Origin: Campylobacter sp. LR291e
GTDB taxonomy: Bacteria > Campylobacterota > Campylobacteria > Campylobacterales > Campylobacteraceae
Assembly (NCBI RefSeq): GCF_008633915.1
Contig: NZ_VJNV01000035.1
Location: 117,876 to 181,875, forward strand
Direction of reading: 5' to 3'
Length of the DNA: 64,000 nt
Positions 27,579-38,099 of this stretch are shown in pieces. The translations under genes were made by a program, and so were the position numbers. The number at the start of each line of letters is the position of its first letter. Position 1 is the first letter of the stretch. The notes under the pieces are model-generated. The model was not told the origin of the DNA, ran no database searches, and saw only the letters and a program-made list of their open reading frames with translations.

Positions 27579-28357
27579 TTTCTCCTTAGATAAAATAAAT
27601 TAAAATTCAAAGCATCATCATTGCACACTTCAATACAACGTCCACAACGAATACACTCACCAGAACTCACACTCTTACTTTCCTTGCCTACCATATTTAA
27701 TACTTGTTTTTCAGGACAAATATTAATACAATGATAACACTTAGTGCATTTTTCTGCGTCATATTTAATCTTTAAAAAAGCATAACGCGAGATAATTGCA
27801 TAAAAAGCACCTAAAGGACAAAAATGCGAACAAGTTGCCCTAGGTGATATAAAGGTATCAATGCAAAAAATGATAAAGGCTACAAAAACCCAAGATGCTT
27901 CTCCAAAAATAATGCCTCGATGAACTACGCCTATGTAAGAAAGATTTTCAAAAACAGGCATACTTAAAATAAAGGACATTAATAAAACCAAAGCTAAAAT
28001 ATAATAACGCAAATTCTTACTTAAAATGGCAAATTTACTACTTTTAAAATTAAATTTATTACGCATGAAATTTGCAAAATCTGTAATTAAATTTATAGGA
28101 CAAACCCAAGCACAAAAAGCACGACCTACAAATAAACCATAAAAAACAAAGATAATAAAGGCTCCTATTAAAGCTGTTACATTTATACCAAAAGAAGCAA
28201 GAAGTATTTGTATAACAGCAAAAGGATCACTTAATGGGATTGTAGAAAAAAGCTTTGATGAGCTTAAATTTCCTTTTAAAATAAAATCAGTAGCCCCAAA
28301 AGCAAATAAGGCAAGTAGTGAAATTTGCACTATTCTTCTCAAAATTAAGTACTTCAT
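27575..28357 (-). CDS. napH: NapH, quinol-oxidising iron-sulfur membrane protein
   Basis: NapH and NapG form a menaquinol dehydrogenase branch that feeds NapB/NapA. The 260-residue protein has about four membrane helices, the polyferredoxin-family loops CAWVCPINL and CSHFCPLGAF, and two C-terminal 4Fe-4S clusters (CTKCYHCINICP and CIRCGRCIEVCN). It overlaps napG and napB by 4 nt each. Confidence 0.95.
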   Translation of the reverse strand: MKYLILRRIVQISLLALFAFGATDFILKGNLSSSKLFSTIPLSDPFAVIQILLASFGINVTALIGAFIIFVFYGLFVGRAFCAWVCPINLITDFANFMRNKFNFKSSKFAILSKNLRYYILALVLLMSFILSMPVFENLSYIGVVHRGIIFGEASWVFVAFIIFCIDTFISPRATCSHFCPLGAFYAIISRYAFLKIKYDAEKCTKCYHCINICPEKQVLNMVGKESKSVSSGECIRCGRCIEVCNDDALNFNLFYLRRK

Positions 28358-29103
28358 AACAAATCTCCACTATTAAGGTAATCTTGAACCTTTTTTTCAT
28401 TCAAATTTTTTGTAGTATCAGCATCCTTTACTCTTTTTTGGTCTTCTTCATCCCAACCCCTTACATAATGAGCACCAGCCCTACCTAACACATAAGAACG
28501 TGGCAAAACTCTAATAGCAGGAAGTTCAGTAATACAGGCCCTTTCACAAAGTCCACATCCTACACAAAATTCATGGTCTACAACAGGCAATAAAAATGCG
28601 TGTTTTGAGGTCCTATCGTTTCTTCTTGTTTCTACCTTTAAGGCCTTATCTATCAAAGGACAGGCCCTATAACAGGCATCACATTGAATTCCCCAATGTG
28701 CAACACAACTTGCACTATCTATTATGGCTATTCCCATTTTTGTTGCAAAAATTCCCTTTGGTTTTTCAAGGTATTTTTTATCAAGGGCATCCGTTGGACA
28801 ATCCCTAATACAAGGGATATCATCACACAAACGGCACGGAACTTTTCTAGCTTCATAAAAAGGAGTGCCTGTTTTTGGGCTATCTAACATAGTAGCAAGT
28901 TTTAATGTATCATAAGGACAAGCCTTTACGCAAAGCCCACACCTAATACATTTGCTAATAAATTTTTCTTCATCATCTGCACCTGGTGGTCTTAGATAAT
29001 AGCTATCATCGCCATTTAAGGCAAGTGTAGCTAAAAATCCACCACCAGCATAAAGACATAGACCTTTAAAAGCTAAATTAAAAAATTCTCTTCTATCGCT
29101 CAT
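28354..29103 (-). CDS. napG: NapG, periplasmic ferredoxin-type protein
   Basis: The 249-residue protein begins with a twin-arginine-like segment (MSDRREFFNLAFKG), consistent with Tat export of a folded iron-sulfur protein. Four 4Fe-4S motifs are visible: CIRCGLCVKACP, CRLCDDIPCIRDCP, CDACYRACP and CVGCGLCERACI. It is the electron carrier between NapH and NapB. It starts 4 nt after napA. Confidence 0.95.
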   Translation of the reverse strand: MSDRREFFNLAFKGLCLYAGGGFLATLALNGDDSYYLRPPGADDEEKFISKCIRCGLCVKACPYDTLKLATMLDSPKTGTPFYEARKVPCRLCDDIPCIRDCPTDALDKKYLEKPKGIFATKMGIAIIDSASCVAHWGIQCDACYRACPLIDKALKVETRRNDRTSKHAFLLPVVDHEFCVGCGLCERACITELPAIRVLPRSYVLGRAGAHYVRGWDEEDQKRVKDADTTKNLNEKKVQDYLNSGDLL

Positions 29104-29107
29104 ATTT

Positions 29108-31885
29108 TTAAGCCTTAGTTATTTTTACCGCACACTTTTTAAAATCTGTTTGATTGGAAAGTGGACAAGTAGCATCTAAGCATACTTTATTAATGAAAAC
29201 ATTTTCATCAAACCAAGGCACATAAACAAGCCCAACAGGTGGCTTATTTCTACCACGCATATCAACCTTAGCCTTTACCTTACCACGACGAGATTCTATC
29301 CATACTACATCGCCTTGATTTAATTTTAATCTTTCACAATCTTGTTCATTCATATAACAAAAGGCTTCAGGCACAGCCCTATAAAGTTCAGGCACACGCA
29401 TAGTCATAGTACCACTATGCCAATGTTCTAGTACGCGACCAGTTGATAACCAGAAAGGATAATTTTCATCAGGTCTTTCAACAGCTTTCATAAATGGACG
29501 AAAGAATATCTTACCCTTATTTTTAAGTGGGAATTTTTCATCGCCACTTGTTGGTTTAGTTAAATCCCCTCTTTGCAAAGCAGCATTTGCATTTCCATAA
29601 AAGGCAAAGTCTGAATTTGGAGCAGCCTTTTTAGCATAATAATCAAAGCGAGTATTAAATCTCCATTGTGTTTCTTTACCATTTACAACAGGCCATCTTA
29701 ATCCTCTAACCTTATGATAAGTATCAAAGTCTGCTAAATCATGTCCATGTCCTACGCCAAATTTACGATATTCTTCCCAAAGATATTTTTGAACAAAAAA
29801 GCCATATCCTTTAAATACCTTACCATCCGGTCCTACAACATTTCTATCATCGCCATTTACTTCTGTATTATCATAGCCTTTCATGATAGGGTCATTTGCA
29901 ACAAAACTTTTTGCTTCTTTATTTGCAAAAAGTACGTCATAAAGTGTATCTTCTTCGTTATATCCCATAGCCTTAGCCTCTTCTAAAACGCTAGGTATAG
30001 TAACCTTATCGTTAATCTTATGTTCTTTCCATACTTCTTTTAACTTAAATCTCTTTGCAAATTCCATTATTTGCCAAGTATCACTCATGGCCGAACCCAC
30101 TGGTAAAACTTGTTGTTTCCAGTGTTGAGTTCTTCTTTCTGCATTACCATAAGAACCCCATTTTTCATAAATCATAGCAGTTGGCAAGATTAAATCGGCT
30201 ACCTTTGCAGAAATGCCAGGATAAGGGTCGCTTACTACTATAAAATTATCCATTTCTCTAGCTGCTGCTATCCAGTGATTAGCATTTGCAGTATTATGCC
30301 AAGGATTATTTACATGTACCCAAATCCATTTAATTTTTCCATCTTCTAAATCACGCATGATTTTTAGATAAGGGGCACCATTCACTGGATTTATAGTCTT
30401 AGCTGGTACCTTCCAAATTTTTTCACTAATTTCTCTATGTTTAGCATTAACAACAACCATATCAGCAGGCAAACGATGACAAAAAGTACCAACCTCTCTT
30501 GCAGTACCACAGGCACTTGGTTGTCCTGTTAAAGAAAACGCCCCGTTTCCTGGTTTTGCTTGTTTGCCAAGTAAGAAGTGAACCATATAAGCTTGTTCAT
30601 TTACCCAAGTTCCTCTTGTGTGTTGATTAAAACCCATAGTCCAAAAGCTAACAACCTTGCGTTTTTTATCTATATATAAATTTGCAAGTTCTTGTAATTT
30701 TTTCTTAAAATCTTCTAAACTTTCATTATCGTCGCCCTTAGCTACCTTTGCTACATAATCAAGCGTATAAGGGGCTAAGCCTTTTTTAAAGTCTTCAAAG
30801 CTAATTTCCCAATGTGCTGCTGCTTGTGCGGCATGTTTCATTTCAAGCTTATCACCAGCTTTTAAACCAAGGTGAGATAAAGCAACTGCTTCTTCTTCAT
30901 CAAGGGTTATTGCAAGTTGTTTAGCAACTGTATCTTTTTCGCTTTCTTTAAATTTTGGGTGATTTGGATTAGGTCTCATACCATAGCCAATATCAGCAAA
31001 ACCCGTAGTAAAAATGCAATGTTCATCTACGAATTTTTGATCAATGGCTTCTGGGTGATTATAAACAATTTCTCTGGCTATATAATTCCAAATAGCTAAA
31101 TCCGTACTTGGTCTAAAAATAATTTCTATATCTGCAATATGTGAGGTTCTATTAGAAAAGGTGCTTAAATTTACAAGTTTAACCGTGTCAGCATTACTAA
31201 GCTTTTTATCGCTTACCCTTGACCAAAGAACAGGGTGCATTTCAGCCATATTAGCCCCCCAAGTTACAATAGTATCGGTTAATTCTATATCATCATAACA
31301 GCCTGATGGTTCATCAACGCCAAAGGTTTGTATAAAAGCAACAACAGCAGAAGCCATGCAGTGTCTTGCATTTGGGTCTATGTTGTGAGACCTAAAACCA
31401 GCTTTTATAAGCTTGGCAGCAGCGTATCCTTCTTGTATAGTGTATTGACCACTACCAAAAACACCAATGCCTGTAGGTCCTAGTTCGTTATAGGTCTTTT
31501 TAAATTGTTTTTCCATTTCATCAATAGCCCTTTGCCAAGAAACTTGTTGGAATTTACCTTTTTTATCGAATTCTCCTTTTGAATTCATACGCAATAAAGG
31601 AGTAGTGATTCTATCCTCACCATACATAATCTTAGCATTAAAATAACCCTTAATGCAATTTAAACCACGATTTACTGGTGCAGCAGGGTCTCCTTTTACT
31701 GCAACAATCTTACCATTTTTTCTAGCTATTAAAATACCACAACCCGTTCCGCAAAAACGACAAACTGACTTATCCCACTCCCAATCTTCCTTTGTACTTG
31801 CTGCAAAGCTTGGTACACTAAGTCCTGCAACGCTTGCAGCACTAGCAACAGCAGTGTTTTTTATAAAATCTCTTCTATTCATCAT
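29108..31885 (-). CDS. napA: NapA, catalytic subunit of periplasmic nitrate reductase
   Basis: NapA reduces nitrate to nitrite at a Mo-bis-MGD centre. The 925-residue protein starts with a Tat signal ([20 protein letters not shown]). The N-terminal 4Fe-4S cluster uses C42, C45, C49 and C77. C176 in ARHCMASAV is the expected Mo ligand of the NapA type. The C-terminal molybdopterin-binding domain ends with [16 protein letters not shown]. Two adjacent ATGs (31885 and 31882) could start it. It opens the napAGHBLD operon; no napC is present, as in other Campylobacter, where NapGH take its place. Confidence 0.97.
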   Translation of the reverse strand: MMNRRDFIKNTAVASAASVAGLSVPSFAASTKEDWEWDKSVCRFCGTGCGILIARKNGKIVAVKGDPAAPVNRGLNCIKGYFNAKIMYGEDRITTPLLRMNSKGEFDKKGKFQQVSWQRAIDEMEKQFKKTYNELGPTGIGVFGSGQYTIQEGYAAAKLIKAGFRSHNIDPNARHCMASAVVAFIQTFGVDEPSGCYDDIELTDTIVTWGANMAEMHPVLWSRVSDKKLSNADTVKLVNLSTFSNRTSHIADIEIIFRPSTDLAIWNYIAREIVYNHPEAIDQKFVDEHCIFTTGFADIGYGMRPNPNHPKFKESEKDTVAKQLAITLDEEEAVALSHLGLKAGDKLEMKHAAQAAAHWEISFEDFKKGLAPYTLDYVAKVAKGDDNESLEDFKKKLQELANLYIDKKRKVVSFWTMGFNQHTRGTWVNEQAYMVHFLLGKQAKPGNGAFSLTGQPSACGTAREVGTFCHRLPADMVVVNAKHREISEKIWKVPAKTINPVNGAPYLKIMRDLEDGKIKWIWVHVNNPWHNTANANHWIAAAREMDNFIVVSDPYPGISAKVADLILPTAMIYEKWGSYGNAERRTQHWKQQVLPVGSAMSDTWQIMEFAKRFKLKEVWKEHKINDKVTIPSVLEEAKAMGYNEEDTLYDVLFANKEAKSFVANDPIMKGYDNTEVNGDDRNVVGPDGKVFKGYGFFVQKYLWEEYRKFGVGHGHDLADFDTYHKVRGLRWPVVNGKETQWRFNTRFDYYAKKAAPNSDFAFYGNANAALQRGDLTKPTSGDEKFPLKNKGKIFFRPFMKAVERPDENYPFWLSTGRVLEHWHSGTMTMRVPELYRAVPEAFCYMNEQDCERLKLNQGDVVWIESRRGKVKAKVDMRGRNKPPVGLVYVPWFDENVFINKVCLDATCPLSNQTDFKKCAVKITKA

Positions 31886-31911
31886 CGTTTTTTAACCTTT
31901 CTTGAATAAAT

Positions 31912-31941
31912 TTTGATAGTAAAATATTTTAAAATATCAAA
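31912..31941. promoter_or_regulatory. inverted repeat, possible nap operator
   Basis: Perfect 7-bp arms TTTGATA (31912-31918) and TATCAAA (31935-31941) flank a 16-nt A/T core, 27 nt before the napA start. The symmetry and position suit a regulator-binding site, but A+T-rich DNA produces such repeats by chance. It does not match the Crp/Fnr half-site TTAAC/GTTAA of NssR. Confidence 0.25.
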
Positions 31942-31973
31942 TTTAAATTCTAGCTTAAATTTACAAGAAAAGA

Positions 31974-32007
31974 ATAAAAAAAACTCCCTATTTATAGGAC
32001 TTTTTTT
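31974..32007. terminator. small hairpin with T runs on both strands
   Basis: CCTA-TTTA-TAGG (31987-31998) forms a short stem flanked by A8 on the left and T7 on the right, so it can act as a bidirectional terminator. It would end minus-strand transcripts from the helicase operon before napA. The stem is short, so confidence is modest. Confidence 0.35.
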
Positions 32008-32258
32008 ATATTATATCTAAAAAGAATAATAATATAAGTAAATTCATTTTTAATGAAATTTTGATAAAAGATAAATAAAAATTTAATTTTTAAAACAGCT
32101 TTTTTTCAAAATCTTGTAAATTAAAAACTACAAAACAAAAATATAAATTTATCTTATATCAAAAAACTTAAAATCTAATTTATATAAGTATATTTTATTT
32201 AAATTTCACATAATTTATAAGCATACTTAAGAAAAATGCTAAAAAGTTTCAAAATTTT

Positions 32259-32975
32259 TTAATTTCCAAAACTTTTTTCTAGTTCCAAATAATTTAAAGG
32301 CTTGTTTACGTCAAGCACATTACTATCATCAACTTGAGGCAAATCAGCTAGGCTTTTAGTTTTATTTTTTGATGGATTTAAATTGCTAAAATCATAATCC
32401 TTTGGGTCTTGATTTTGAATTTTTTCTTTCATCTCAGGGGTAAGCTTAGGTATATTTAAAGAATCAGCACTTATATCGCTACTATCTTCATCAGTGATTA
32501 TATCAGGTACCTTTGGACTTTGAATTTGTGGGATAGTTATATTATCTATTGTCTTTTTTAGTTCAGTACTTTTTTTACTTTCAACCGCCTCACTACTTTC
32601 CAAAAAACGTTTAAATTCTTCAATATCAAATTTTTCAATCCCATTTAAGACCAAAATATACATATCTTCAAGCTTTATTTTATACTTTTTTTCTATAAAT
32701 TTACTTAGAGTTTTTTTAAAATTATTCTTGCCAAGTTCAGTAAAGATATCTTCATAAAAGAAGCCAGAAATCACCGTATTAACGCTATCAATTAGCTTTT
32801 TTCTATCATCTTTGCTAAGATTATCTGCTTCAAATTCTAAGGATATTGAAATTTTTTTAAGTGAATTTGTTCCACTCTTTGAGTATAAATCAGTTCTTAA
32901 ATCATTGATTATTAAGGTATTAAGCTTAGCATAAGCACAAAGGCAAAACACAAGCATTATAATAATTTTTTTCAT
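32259..32975 (-). CDS. secreted protein of unknown function
   Basis: The 238-residue protein has a signal peptide (MKKIIIMLVFCLCAYAK). Residues 20-115 look like an alpha/beta domain (KISISLEFEADNL, FFYEDIFTELGKNNF, KLEDMYILVLNGI) somewhat like FliL-type or SPFH-linked secreted domains; the match is weak. The second half is low-complexity and Asp/Ser/Pro-rich (IPQIQSPKVPDIITDEDSSD), probably unstructured. It overlaps the helicase gene by 4 nt. Confidence 0.55.
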   Translation of the reverse strand: MKKIIIMLVFCLCAYAKLNTLIINDLRTDLYSKSGTNSLKKISISLEFEADNLSKDDRKKLIDSVNTVISGFFYEDIFTELGKNNFKKTLSKFIEKKYKIKLEDMYILVLNGIEKFDIEEFKRFLESSEAVESKKSTELKKTIDNITIPQIQSPKVPDIITDEDSSDISADSLNIPKLTPEMKEKIQNQDPKDYDFSNLNPSKNKTKSLADLPQVDDSNVLDVNKPLNYLELEKSFGN

Positions 32976-34297
32976 TGAAAATCCTCATCTACATCTAAGT
33001 TTTTAAACTTATGTATTTTATAAAAATCTTGTACGCTTGGATTAACATTTTTTTTATTACTAAAAATAAAATCAAATTTATTAGAATTTGGAAAAATAAT
33101 TTTAAAAGAATCTGGATTTGGATCCTTTGCCCTTGAAAGTGCGACATAAAGTTGACCAAAATCAAAAATATTATTAATATTACAAGCTAATTTTTCTATG
33201 CTCATGCCTTGAGATTTATGAATGGTTAAAGCATATGCTAATTTTATTGGAAATTGTGAAAAACTAACACTAGAACCTATTTCATCCTTTGTCATTTTAA
33301 AAGCATATCTTTCAAGCTGTATTATAGTGCCATCTGATTTTTTAATTTTAATCCAAGCTTCTCCATCTTCATCTTGTTCACAAATTTCAATAACTTCGCC
33401 TTGTTCTCCATTATAATAATTTTCTTCAAGATTGTTCACACAAAAAATAATTCTAACCCCTTTTTTTAATTTAAGTTCGATAGGTATTTTTAAATTCTTA
33501 TCTATCCACTTATAAAGGTCTTTTTTGTCAATTTTTTCAAATATTTTAGGTTCAAATATAAAGCAAGTACCTTCAAGTGAATTAAGTTTTTGTTCGTTAA
33601 TAAAATCAGCAGGTTTATTTGTGCTATAAAGAATAGTAAAATTATTATCTAAGCTATCTGTACAAGTTGGATGAATTACACGTTCTTTAAAATAATTTAT
33701 TAATTGTAGGCTTATTTCGTACTTTCTTAACTGAGATAAATAATCATAAAATTCTTTGTCTTTTGTTCTTTTTGAAGTGGTTAGTCCCAAATAAACTAAA
33801 TTTAATTTTTCCCAAAAATCAGAATTAAAGGCATAATTTTTTTCTATATTATCACTTTCTTCTTCCTTATATTGTTTTTCCACTGGTGGTAATTGATAAA
33901 AATCGCCCACTATTAAAAATTTACCTTTAAAACAAGAATCACAACGGTAAGCTATCATATCAAAAAGTTCTTTGCTTACCATTGAAATTTCATCAATGAT
34001 TATTAAATCTATACTTTCTAAATAATTGTTTAAATCATCTATACGATCTTTATAATTTTTATCTTGTACTAAAAGCTTATCTAAATTCTTACAAATACCA
34101 AAATAAAAAAATCTATGTAGGGTTTTCCCACCTATATTAACAGCACTCATAGCAGTTGAACCTAGTGCTTCTACTTTTTTACCATTGTTTTTATACTCTT
34201 CTTTTATCTCTTGTGCAAGATAAGACTTGCCAACACCAACACCACCACTTAGAAAAACATTATTTTCTTTTAAAATTTTATCTAGTTTATCAAGCAT
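32972..34297 (-). CDS. PIF1-like / RecD-type superfamily 1 helicase
   Basis: The 441-residue protein shows helicase motifs in order: Walker A LSGGVGVGKSYLAQEI, GSTAMSAVNIGGKTLHRFF (typical PIF1 Ia), Walker B LIIIDEISMVS, GDFYQLPPV (motif III), and C-terminal AYALTIHKSQGMSIEK plus YVALSRAKDP. These define PIF1/RecD-like 5'-3' DNA helicases. ATG 34297 is chosen because AAGGAT lies 5-10 nt before it; the frame is open 14 codons further. The biological role is not shown. Confidence 0.85.
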   Translation of the reverse strand: MLDKLDKILKENNVFLSGGVGVGKSYLAQEIKEEYKNNGKKVEALGSTAMSAVNIGGKTLHRFFYFGICKNLDKLLVQDKNYKDRIDDLNNYLESIDLIIIDEISMVSKELFDMIAYRCDSCFKGKFLIVGDFYQLPPVEKQYKEEESDNIEKNYAFNSDFWEKLNLVYLGLTTSKRTKDKEFYDYLSQLRKYEISLQLINYFKERVIHPTCTDSLDNNFTILYSTNKPADFINEQKLNSLEGTCFIFEPKIFEKIDKKDLYKWIDKNLKIPIELKLKKGVRIIFCVNNLEENYYNGEQGEVIEICEQDEDGEAWIKIKKSDGTIIQLERYAFKMTKDEIGSSVSFSQFPIKLAYALTIHKSQGMSIEKLACNINNIFDFGQLYVALSRAKDPNPDSFKIIFPNSNKFDFIFSNKKNVNPSVQDFYKIHKFKNLDVDEDFQ

Positions 34298-34307
34298 TAT
34301 AATCCTT

Positions 34308-34326
34308 ATAGTATAATTATAACTAT
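34308..34326. promoter_or_regulatory. overlapping divergent -10 boxes
   Basis: The near-palindrome ATAGTATAATTATAACTAT contains a plus-strand TATAAT (34312-34317) and a minus-strand TATAAT (34316-34321) that share two base pairs. They are placed to serve the lipoprotein gene (start 34349) and the helicase gene (start 34297). Confidence 0.45.
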
Positions 34327-34348
34327 TTTTTGTAACCAAAGGATTTTA

Positions 34349-35776
34349 ATGAAATATTTTTTATTATTTTTTTTACTATTTTTCGTAGCTTGTTCGAGTA
34401 AAACTACGCAAAATCAAGAATTAAGTTTAAACACCACTCAAGAAGTAAGTTTAGAAGAAATTAGCCAACAAGAAGAAGCTGAAGAGATTTTAAGTGAAGA
34501 AGAAAAAGAAATAGAAAAAAAGCACTATACAGGTTTAGAATTTGAACAAAATGTTTCGATATTACCAATACTACAAACTAGTTTTAAAAATAATTCACAA
34601 AATTACAAAAGCTATTTTTTTAGACCATGGCATAGTAGCTTTAAAAATATTAAGTCAAAAAATCTCTTTTGGTCCTTTAAATCATATAAAAATCCTAAAA
34701 ATAGATATTTTTTCTTTAATAAACAAAGAATTCCAAAATCCTGGTTTAACACGCAGATTAATAACGCAAATATAAAGGCCTTTGGTAGCGTTAATAAAAA
34801 GGCTTTGATTATACAAAATACCATGCTTAAAAATTTTCCTACAACTCAAGCTATTTTAAAAAATCCTTTCTTTGAAAATGAAGGAATTCCGTTTGATTAT
34901 GCAAATGATAATGTATTAAATGCTGGTTCGCCTGTATTAATTTCTCATTATACAAAGGATAAAAAATTTGCTTATGTAATGGCAGAAAGTGGCTTTGGCT
35001 TTGTTTTAACAAAGAATTTAGAACTTTTTACTGATACTAGGGCTAATACCTATGAGAATTTAAATTTTATAACGCCTATAAAAGAAAAAGTACCAGTTTA
35101 TTCTGAAAATAATAAATTCTTTTTTGAAACAAGAATAGGCGCCATTTATCCGTATTATAAAAGCGATGATAAATTTTATTATGGAAAAATAGGACCTAAA
35201 AAATATAAAATTTCTAAAAAAAATGCTCAAAAATTTCCTATAAGCTTTCAAGAATTAAATGTTAAAAATCAAATTTCTCAAATGCTAAGTTTGCCTTATG
35301 GCTGGGGAGGTTATGCATTTGAAAGGGATTGTTCTATGTTAACTCGTGAATTTTTTACAGCCTTTGGCATTTATCTACCTAGAAATTCAGCTTCGCAAAG
35401 TAAATTTGCAAAAAATTATGATATAAGTTTTTTAGATAATGAAAGAAAAAAAGAATTTATTAGAATGTTTGCAAAGCCTTATTTGACCTTAATGTACTTA
35501 AAGGGGCATATTATGCTTTATATTGGCCAGATAGACAACGAACCCTCTGTTTTGCATAGTGTTTGGGGTTTAAGAAGAGGTTCAATGGGGCATGGACGTT
35601 TTTTGATTGCAAAAAGTGCCTTAACTACCTTGGAGATAGGAAAAGGCTTGATAAGCCCTGAAAATTCGCTTTTATATAGACTTAAAGAACTTTCTTTTGT
35701 AAATTTGGACGAGGACGAACAAATGGAGATTGAAAATTATCTTGATAGTATTAAAAATTTAAATGTTTCAAAATAA
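34349..35776 (+). CDS. lipoprotein with SH3 and NlpC/P60 peptidase domains
   Basis: The 475-residue protein has a lipoprotein signal ([13 protein letters not shown], Cys15). A Glu-rich linker (residues 30-60) is followed by an N-terminal NlpC/P60-associated segment (YFFRPWHSS, about 89-97), an SH3-like region (about 185-290) and the peptidase domain from 305. Catalytic residues fit C328 ([11 protein letters not shown]), H387 (GHIMLYIG) and H403 (VLHSVWG). Such enzymes cut peptide bonds in peptidoglycan stems. hemE follows by 11 nt. Confidence 0.85.
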   Translation: MKYFLLFFLLFFVACSSKTTQNQELSLNTTQEVSLEEISQQEEAEEILSEEEKEIEKKHYTGLEFEQNVSILPILQTSFKNNSQNYKSYFFRPWHSSFKNIKSKNLFWSFKSYKNPKNRYFFFNKQRIPKSWFNTQINNANIKAFGSVNKKALIIQNTMLKNFPTTQAILKNPFFENEGIPFDYANDNVLNAGSPVLISHYTKDKKFAYVMAESGFGFVLTKNLELFTDTRANTYENLNFITPIKEKVPVYSENNKFFFETRIGAIYPYYKSDDKFYYGKIGPKKYKISKKNAQKFPISFQELNVKNQISQMLSLPYGWGGYAFERDCSMLTREFFTAFGIYLPRNSASQSKFAKNYDISFLDNERKKEFIRMFAKPYLTLMYLKGHIMLYIGQIDNEPSVLHSVWGLRRGSMGHGRFLIAKSALTTLEIGKGLISPENSLLYRLKELSFVNLDEDEQMEIENYLDSIKNLNVSK

Positions 35777-35787
35777 AGGAAAAAATT

Positions 35788-36810
35788 ATGATTTTCGTAG
35801 ATGCATGTTTTAAAAAAGAAACACCTTATACGCCTGTTTGGATGATGAGACAGGCTGGTAGGTACTTGCCTGAGTATATGCAAGTAAGGCATAAGGCAGG
35901 GGATTTTTTATCTCTTTGTAAGGATTATAAAAAAGCTAGTCAAGTAAGCTTGCAACCTGTTGAAATTTTAGGCGTTGATGCTGCTATTATTTTTTCTGAT
36001 ATCTTAGTTGTACCACTTGAAATGGGAATGAATTTGCGTTTTGAAAAAAACGAAGGACCCGTTTTTGAAAAGCCAATTAGCACAGAAAGTGATATAGAAA
36101 GGCTTGAAGTTGGAAACTGCGTTCAAAAGTTGCATTATGTTTATGATGCTATAAAATTAACAAGGGAAAAACTAGCAGAAGATAAGGCCTTGATTGGTTT
36201 TTGTGGGTCAGCTTGGACCATTGCTACTTATATGATTGAAGGAAGAGGTTCAAAAAATTATGCAAAATGTAAAAAAATGCTTTATCACCACCCTCACCTT
36301 TTACACGAACTTTTACAAAAGATAAATTTAGCACTTAAACTTTTTTTAAAAGAACAAATTAACGCCGGGGCAAATGCTATTCAAATTTTTGATAGTTGGG
36401 CAGGGGCTTTAGAAGAAAAGGCCTTTTATGAATTTTCTTTTCCTTATATGCTTGATATTGCAAAATTTATTAAGGATAAATATCCACATGTACCTGTTAT
36501 TTTGTTTCCAAAGGGCATTAGTGGCTTTATAGATAGGATACATGGGAATTTTGACGTACTTGGCATTGATTGGAGTACGCCTTTACATGTAGTAAGGGAT
36601 TTATTAAGCGATAAATACACACTTCAAGGCAATATGGACCCTTGTCGCTTATACGATAAAAGGGCTATTAAAAATGGGGTTGAAGAAATTTTAGAGATAA
36701 TGAAAGGTAAGAATCATATCTTTAATCTAGGGCATGGAATTTTACCTGATATTCCTGTTGAACATGCAAAGTATTTTATAAAGCTAGTACAAGAAAAATC
36801 GCAAAGATGA
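35788..36810 (+). CDS. hemE: uroporphyrinogen decarboxylase
   Basis: HemE removes four carboxyls from uroporphyrinogen III to give coproporphyrinogen III in haem synthesis. The 340-residue protein carries [31 protein letters not shown] and [17 protein letters not shown], all family signatures. AAGG lies before the ATG. It overlaps the next gene by 4 nt (ATGA). Confidence 0.97.
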   Translation: MIFVDACFKKETPYTPVWMMRQAGRYLPEYMQVRHKAGDFLSLCKDYKKASQVSLQPVEILGVDAAIIFSDILVVPLEMGMNLRFEKNEGPVFEKPISTESDIERLEVGNCVQKLHYVYDAIKLTREKLAEDKALIGFCGSAWTIATYMIEGRGSKNYAKCKKMLYHHPHLLHELLQKINLALKLFLKEQINAGANAIQIFDSWAGALEEKAFYEFSFPYMLDIAKFIKDKYPHVPVILFPKGISGFIDRIHGNFDVLGIDWSTPLHVVRDLLSDKYTLQGNMDPCRLYDKRAIKNGVEEILEIMKGKNHIFNLGHGILPDIPVEHAKYFIKLVQEKSQR

Positions 36811-37709
36811 AACTTGTCTTTGGACCTGTAAATTCAAGACGTTTTGGGCTTTCTTTAGGGGTTGATTTAAGCCCCTTTACTAAACAATGTAATTTTGATT
36901 GCGTGTATTGTGAGCTAAGCCCTAAAAAGCCTATGATTGCACAAAATCAAGTAGTAGAAGTAGATGAAATTTTAAAACAAATCAATGATACCTTAAAAAG
37001 TGGAGTAGAATTTGATTTTTTAACCCTAACTGCAAATGGAGAACCAAGCCTTTATCCACATTTAAAAGAGTTAATTCTATCCTTAAAAAAAAGCTTAAAG
37101 AATAAAAAAATTTTAATATTAAGTAATGGAACAGCTGTTTTAGATGAGAATAAATTTAATACCTTGCTTTTATTTGACGTGGTTAAATTTAGCCTTGATA
37201 GCGCAATACAAAAAACTTTTTATAGGATTGATAGGGCGTTAAAAGAGATAAATTTAGAACTTTTAATAAAAAAAATGGCTGATTTTCAAAGAACTTTCAA
37301 AGGCGAGTTAGTAATGGAAATTTTAGTAGTTAAGGGCTTAAATGATAATGAAAAAGAATTTTTAGCTCTCAATAAAGCCCTAGCAAAAATAAAGCCTTTA
37401 AGGGTTGATATAAGTTCAATTGATAGGCCTCCAGCTTATGCAGTAAAGAGGGTTAGTGAAGAAAGATTAAACGAATTAGCCACCCTTATAAACTCAGTGC
37501 CTGTTTTAATAGCAAAAAGAACTTATAATAAACAAAGCCTTGAATTTAGTAAGGAAGAATTGCTTAAATCCTTACACTTAAGACCACAAAGCGAACTTGA
37601 TATAAATGCCCTTTTTAGCGATAAATCAAAACAAAATTTAGAACTTTTAATAAAAGAAGAAAAAATAAAAATTTTAGATTTAGCCGGGATTAAATTTTAT
37701 AAGGCATAA
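36807..37709 (+). CDS. radical SAM protein
   Basis: The 300-residue protein has an N-terminal radical SAM cluster motif CNFDCVYC (C28, C32, C35) and the later [12 protein letters not shown] (GGE-like) and ILSNGTAV segments, all normal for the AdoMet-radical barrel. The substrate is unknown. It has the same hemE neighbour as in C. jejuni. The translation is coupled to hemE by an ATGA overlap. Confidence 0.85.
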   Translation: MKLVFGPVNSRRFGLSLGVDLSPFTKQCNFDCVYCELSPKKPMIAQNQVVEVDEILKQINDTLKSGVEFDFLTLTANGEPSLYPHLKELILSLKKSLKNKKILILSNGTAVLDENKFNTLLLFDVVKFSLDSAIQKTFYRIDRALKEINLELLIKKMADFQRTFKGELVMEILVVKGLNDNEKEFLALNKALAKIKPLRVDISSIDRPPAYAVKRVSEERLNELATLINSVPVLIAKRTYNKQSLEFSKEELLKSLHLRPQSELDINALFSDKSKQNLELLIKEEKIKILDLAGIKFYKA

Positions 37710-37713
37710 AAAT

Positions 37714-38097
37714 TTAAGGCACAATTAAATCACTTCTACACTCAATAATAGTTTTTACATTGCCTCTTGGATTAAAATCCCCTACTACCTTAATCCATTT
37801 TGGTTTTAATTTATTTTTCAATGTTTCATAAATTTCATTTATACTAGCCTCGTGGCTTATGTGTTTGTTTAAAAAAGAATTTATATAAAGCTTTAAGGCC
37901 TTTAACTCAACTACTAATTTATCTGGCATATATTCTAAATAAATAGTAGCAAAATCAGGGTAACCACTTCTTGGACATAAACAAGAAAACTCAGGCAGGG
38001 TAATTTTAATCAAATAATCGCTTTTCATGTCACTTGGCCAGGTTTCTAAATCCTTATCAACATTAAATTCTTTAATCTCTTTTTCACCATATCTCAT
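37714..38097 (-). CDS. queF: NADPH-dependent 7-cyano-7-deazaguanine reductase
   Basis: QueF reduces preQ0 to preQ1 in queuosine synthesis. The 127-residue protein is the short (type I) form. The active-site Cys is C41 in [12 protein letters not shown] and the Asp is D48; the QueF substrate/NADPH motif follows as [14 protein letters not shown]. It is the last gene of a galU-pgi-queF run, 2 nt after pgi, and converges on the radical SAM gene. Confidence 0.95.
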   Translation of the reverse strand: MRYGEKEIKEFNVDKDLETWPSDMKSDYLIKITLPEFSCLCPRSGYPDFATIYLEYMPDKLVVELKALKLYINSFLNKHISHEASINEIYETLKNKLKPKWIKVVGDFNPRGNVKTIIECRSDLIVP

Positions 38098-38099
38098 AA

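Larger units (their letters stand above)
31886..32258. other. 373-bp intergenic region upstream of napA
   Basis: No gene is seen. From left to right it holds the napA leader with an AAGG ribosome site, an inverted repeat TTTGATA/TATCAAA at 31912-31941, a short hairpin with T runs on both strands at 31984-32007, and about 250 bp of extremely A+T-rich DNA without a convincing frame or tRNA fold. It must hold the nap promoter; several TA-rich candidates exist and none is decisive. Confidence 0.6.

Noticed and set aside
29741..29986. Ile/Phe-rich plus-strand frame inside napA
   Set aside because: Shadow frame; napA is conserved throughout.
32041..32258. Small gene in the A+T-rich stretch upstream of the nap terminator hairpin
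   Set aside because: Frames are short and lack ribosome sites; composition is plain A/T.
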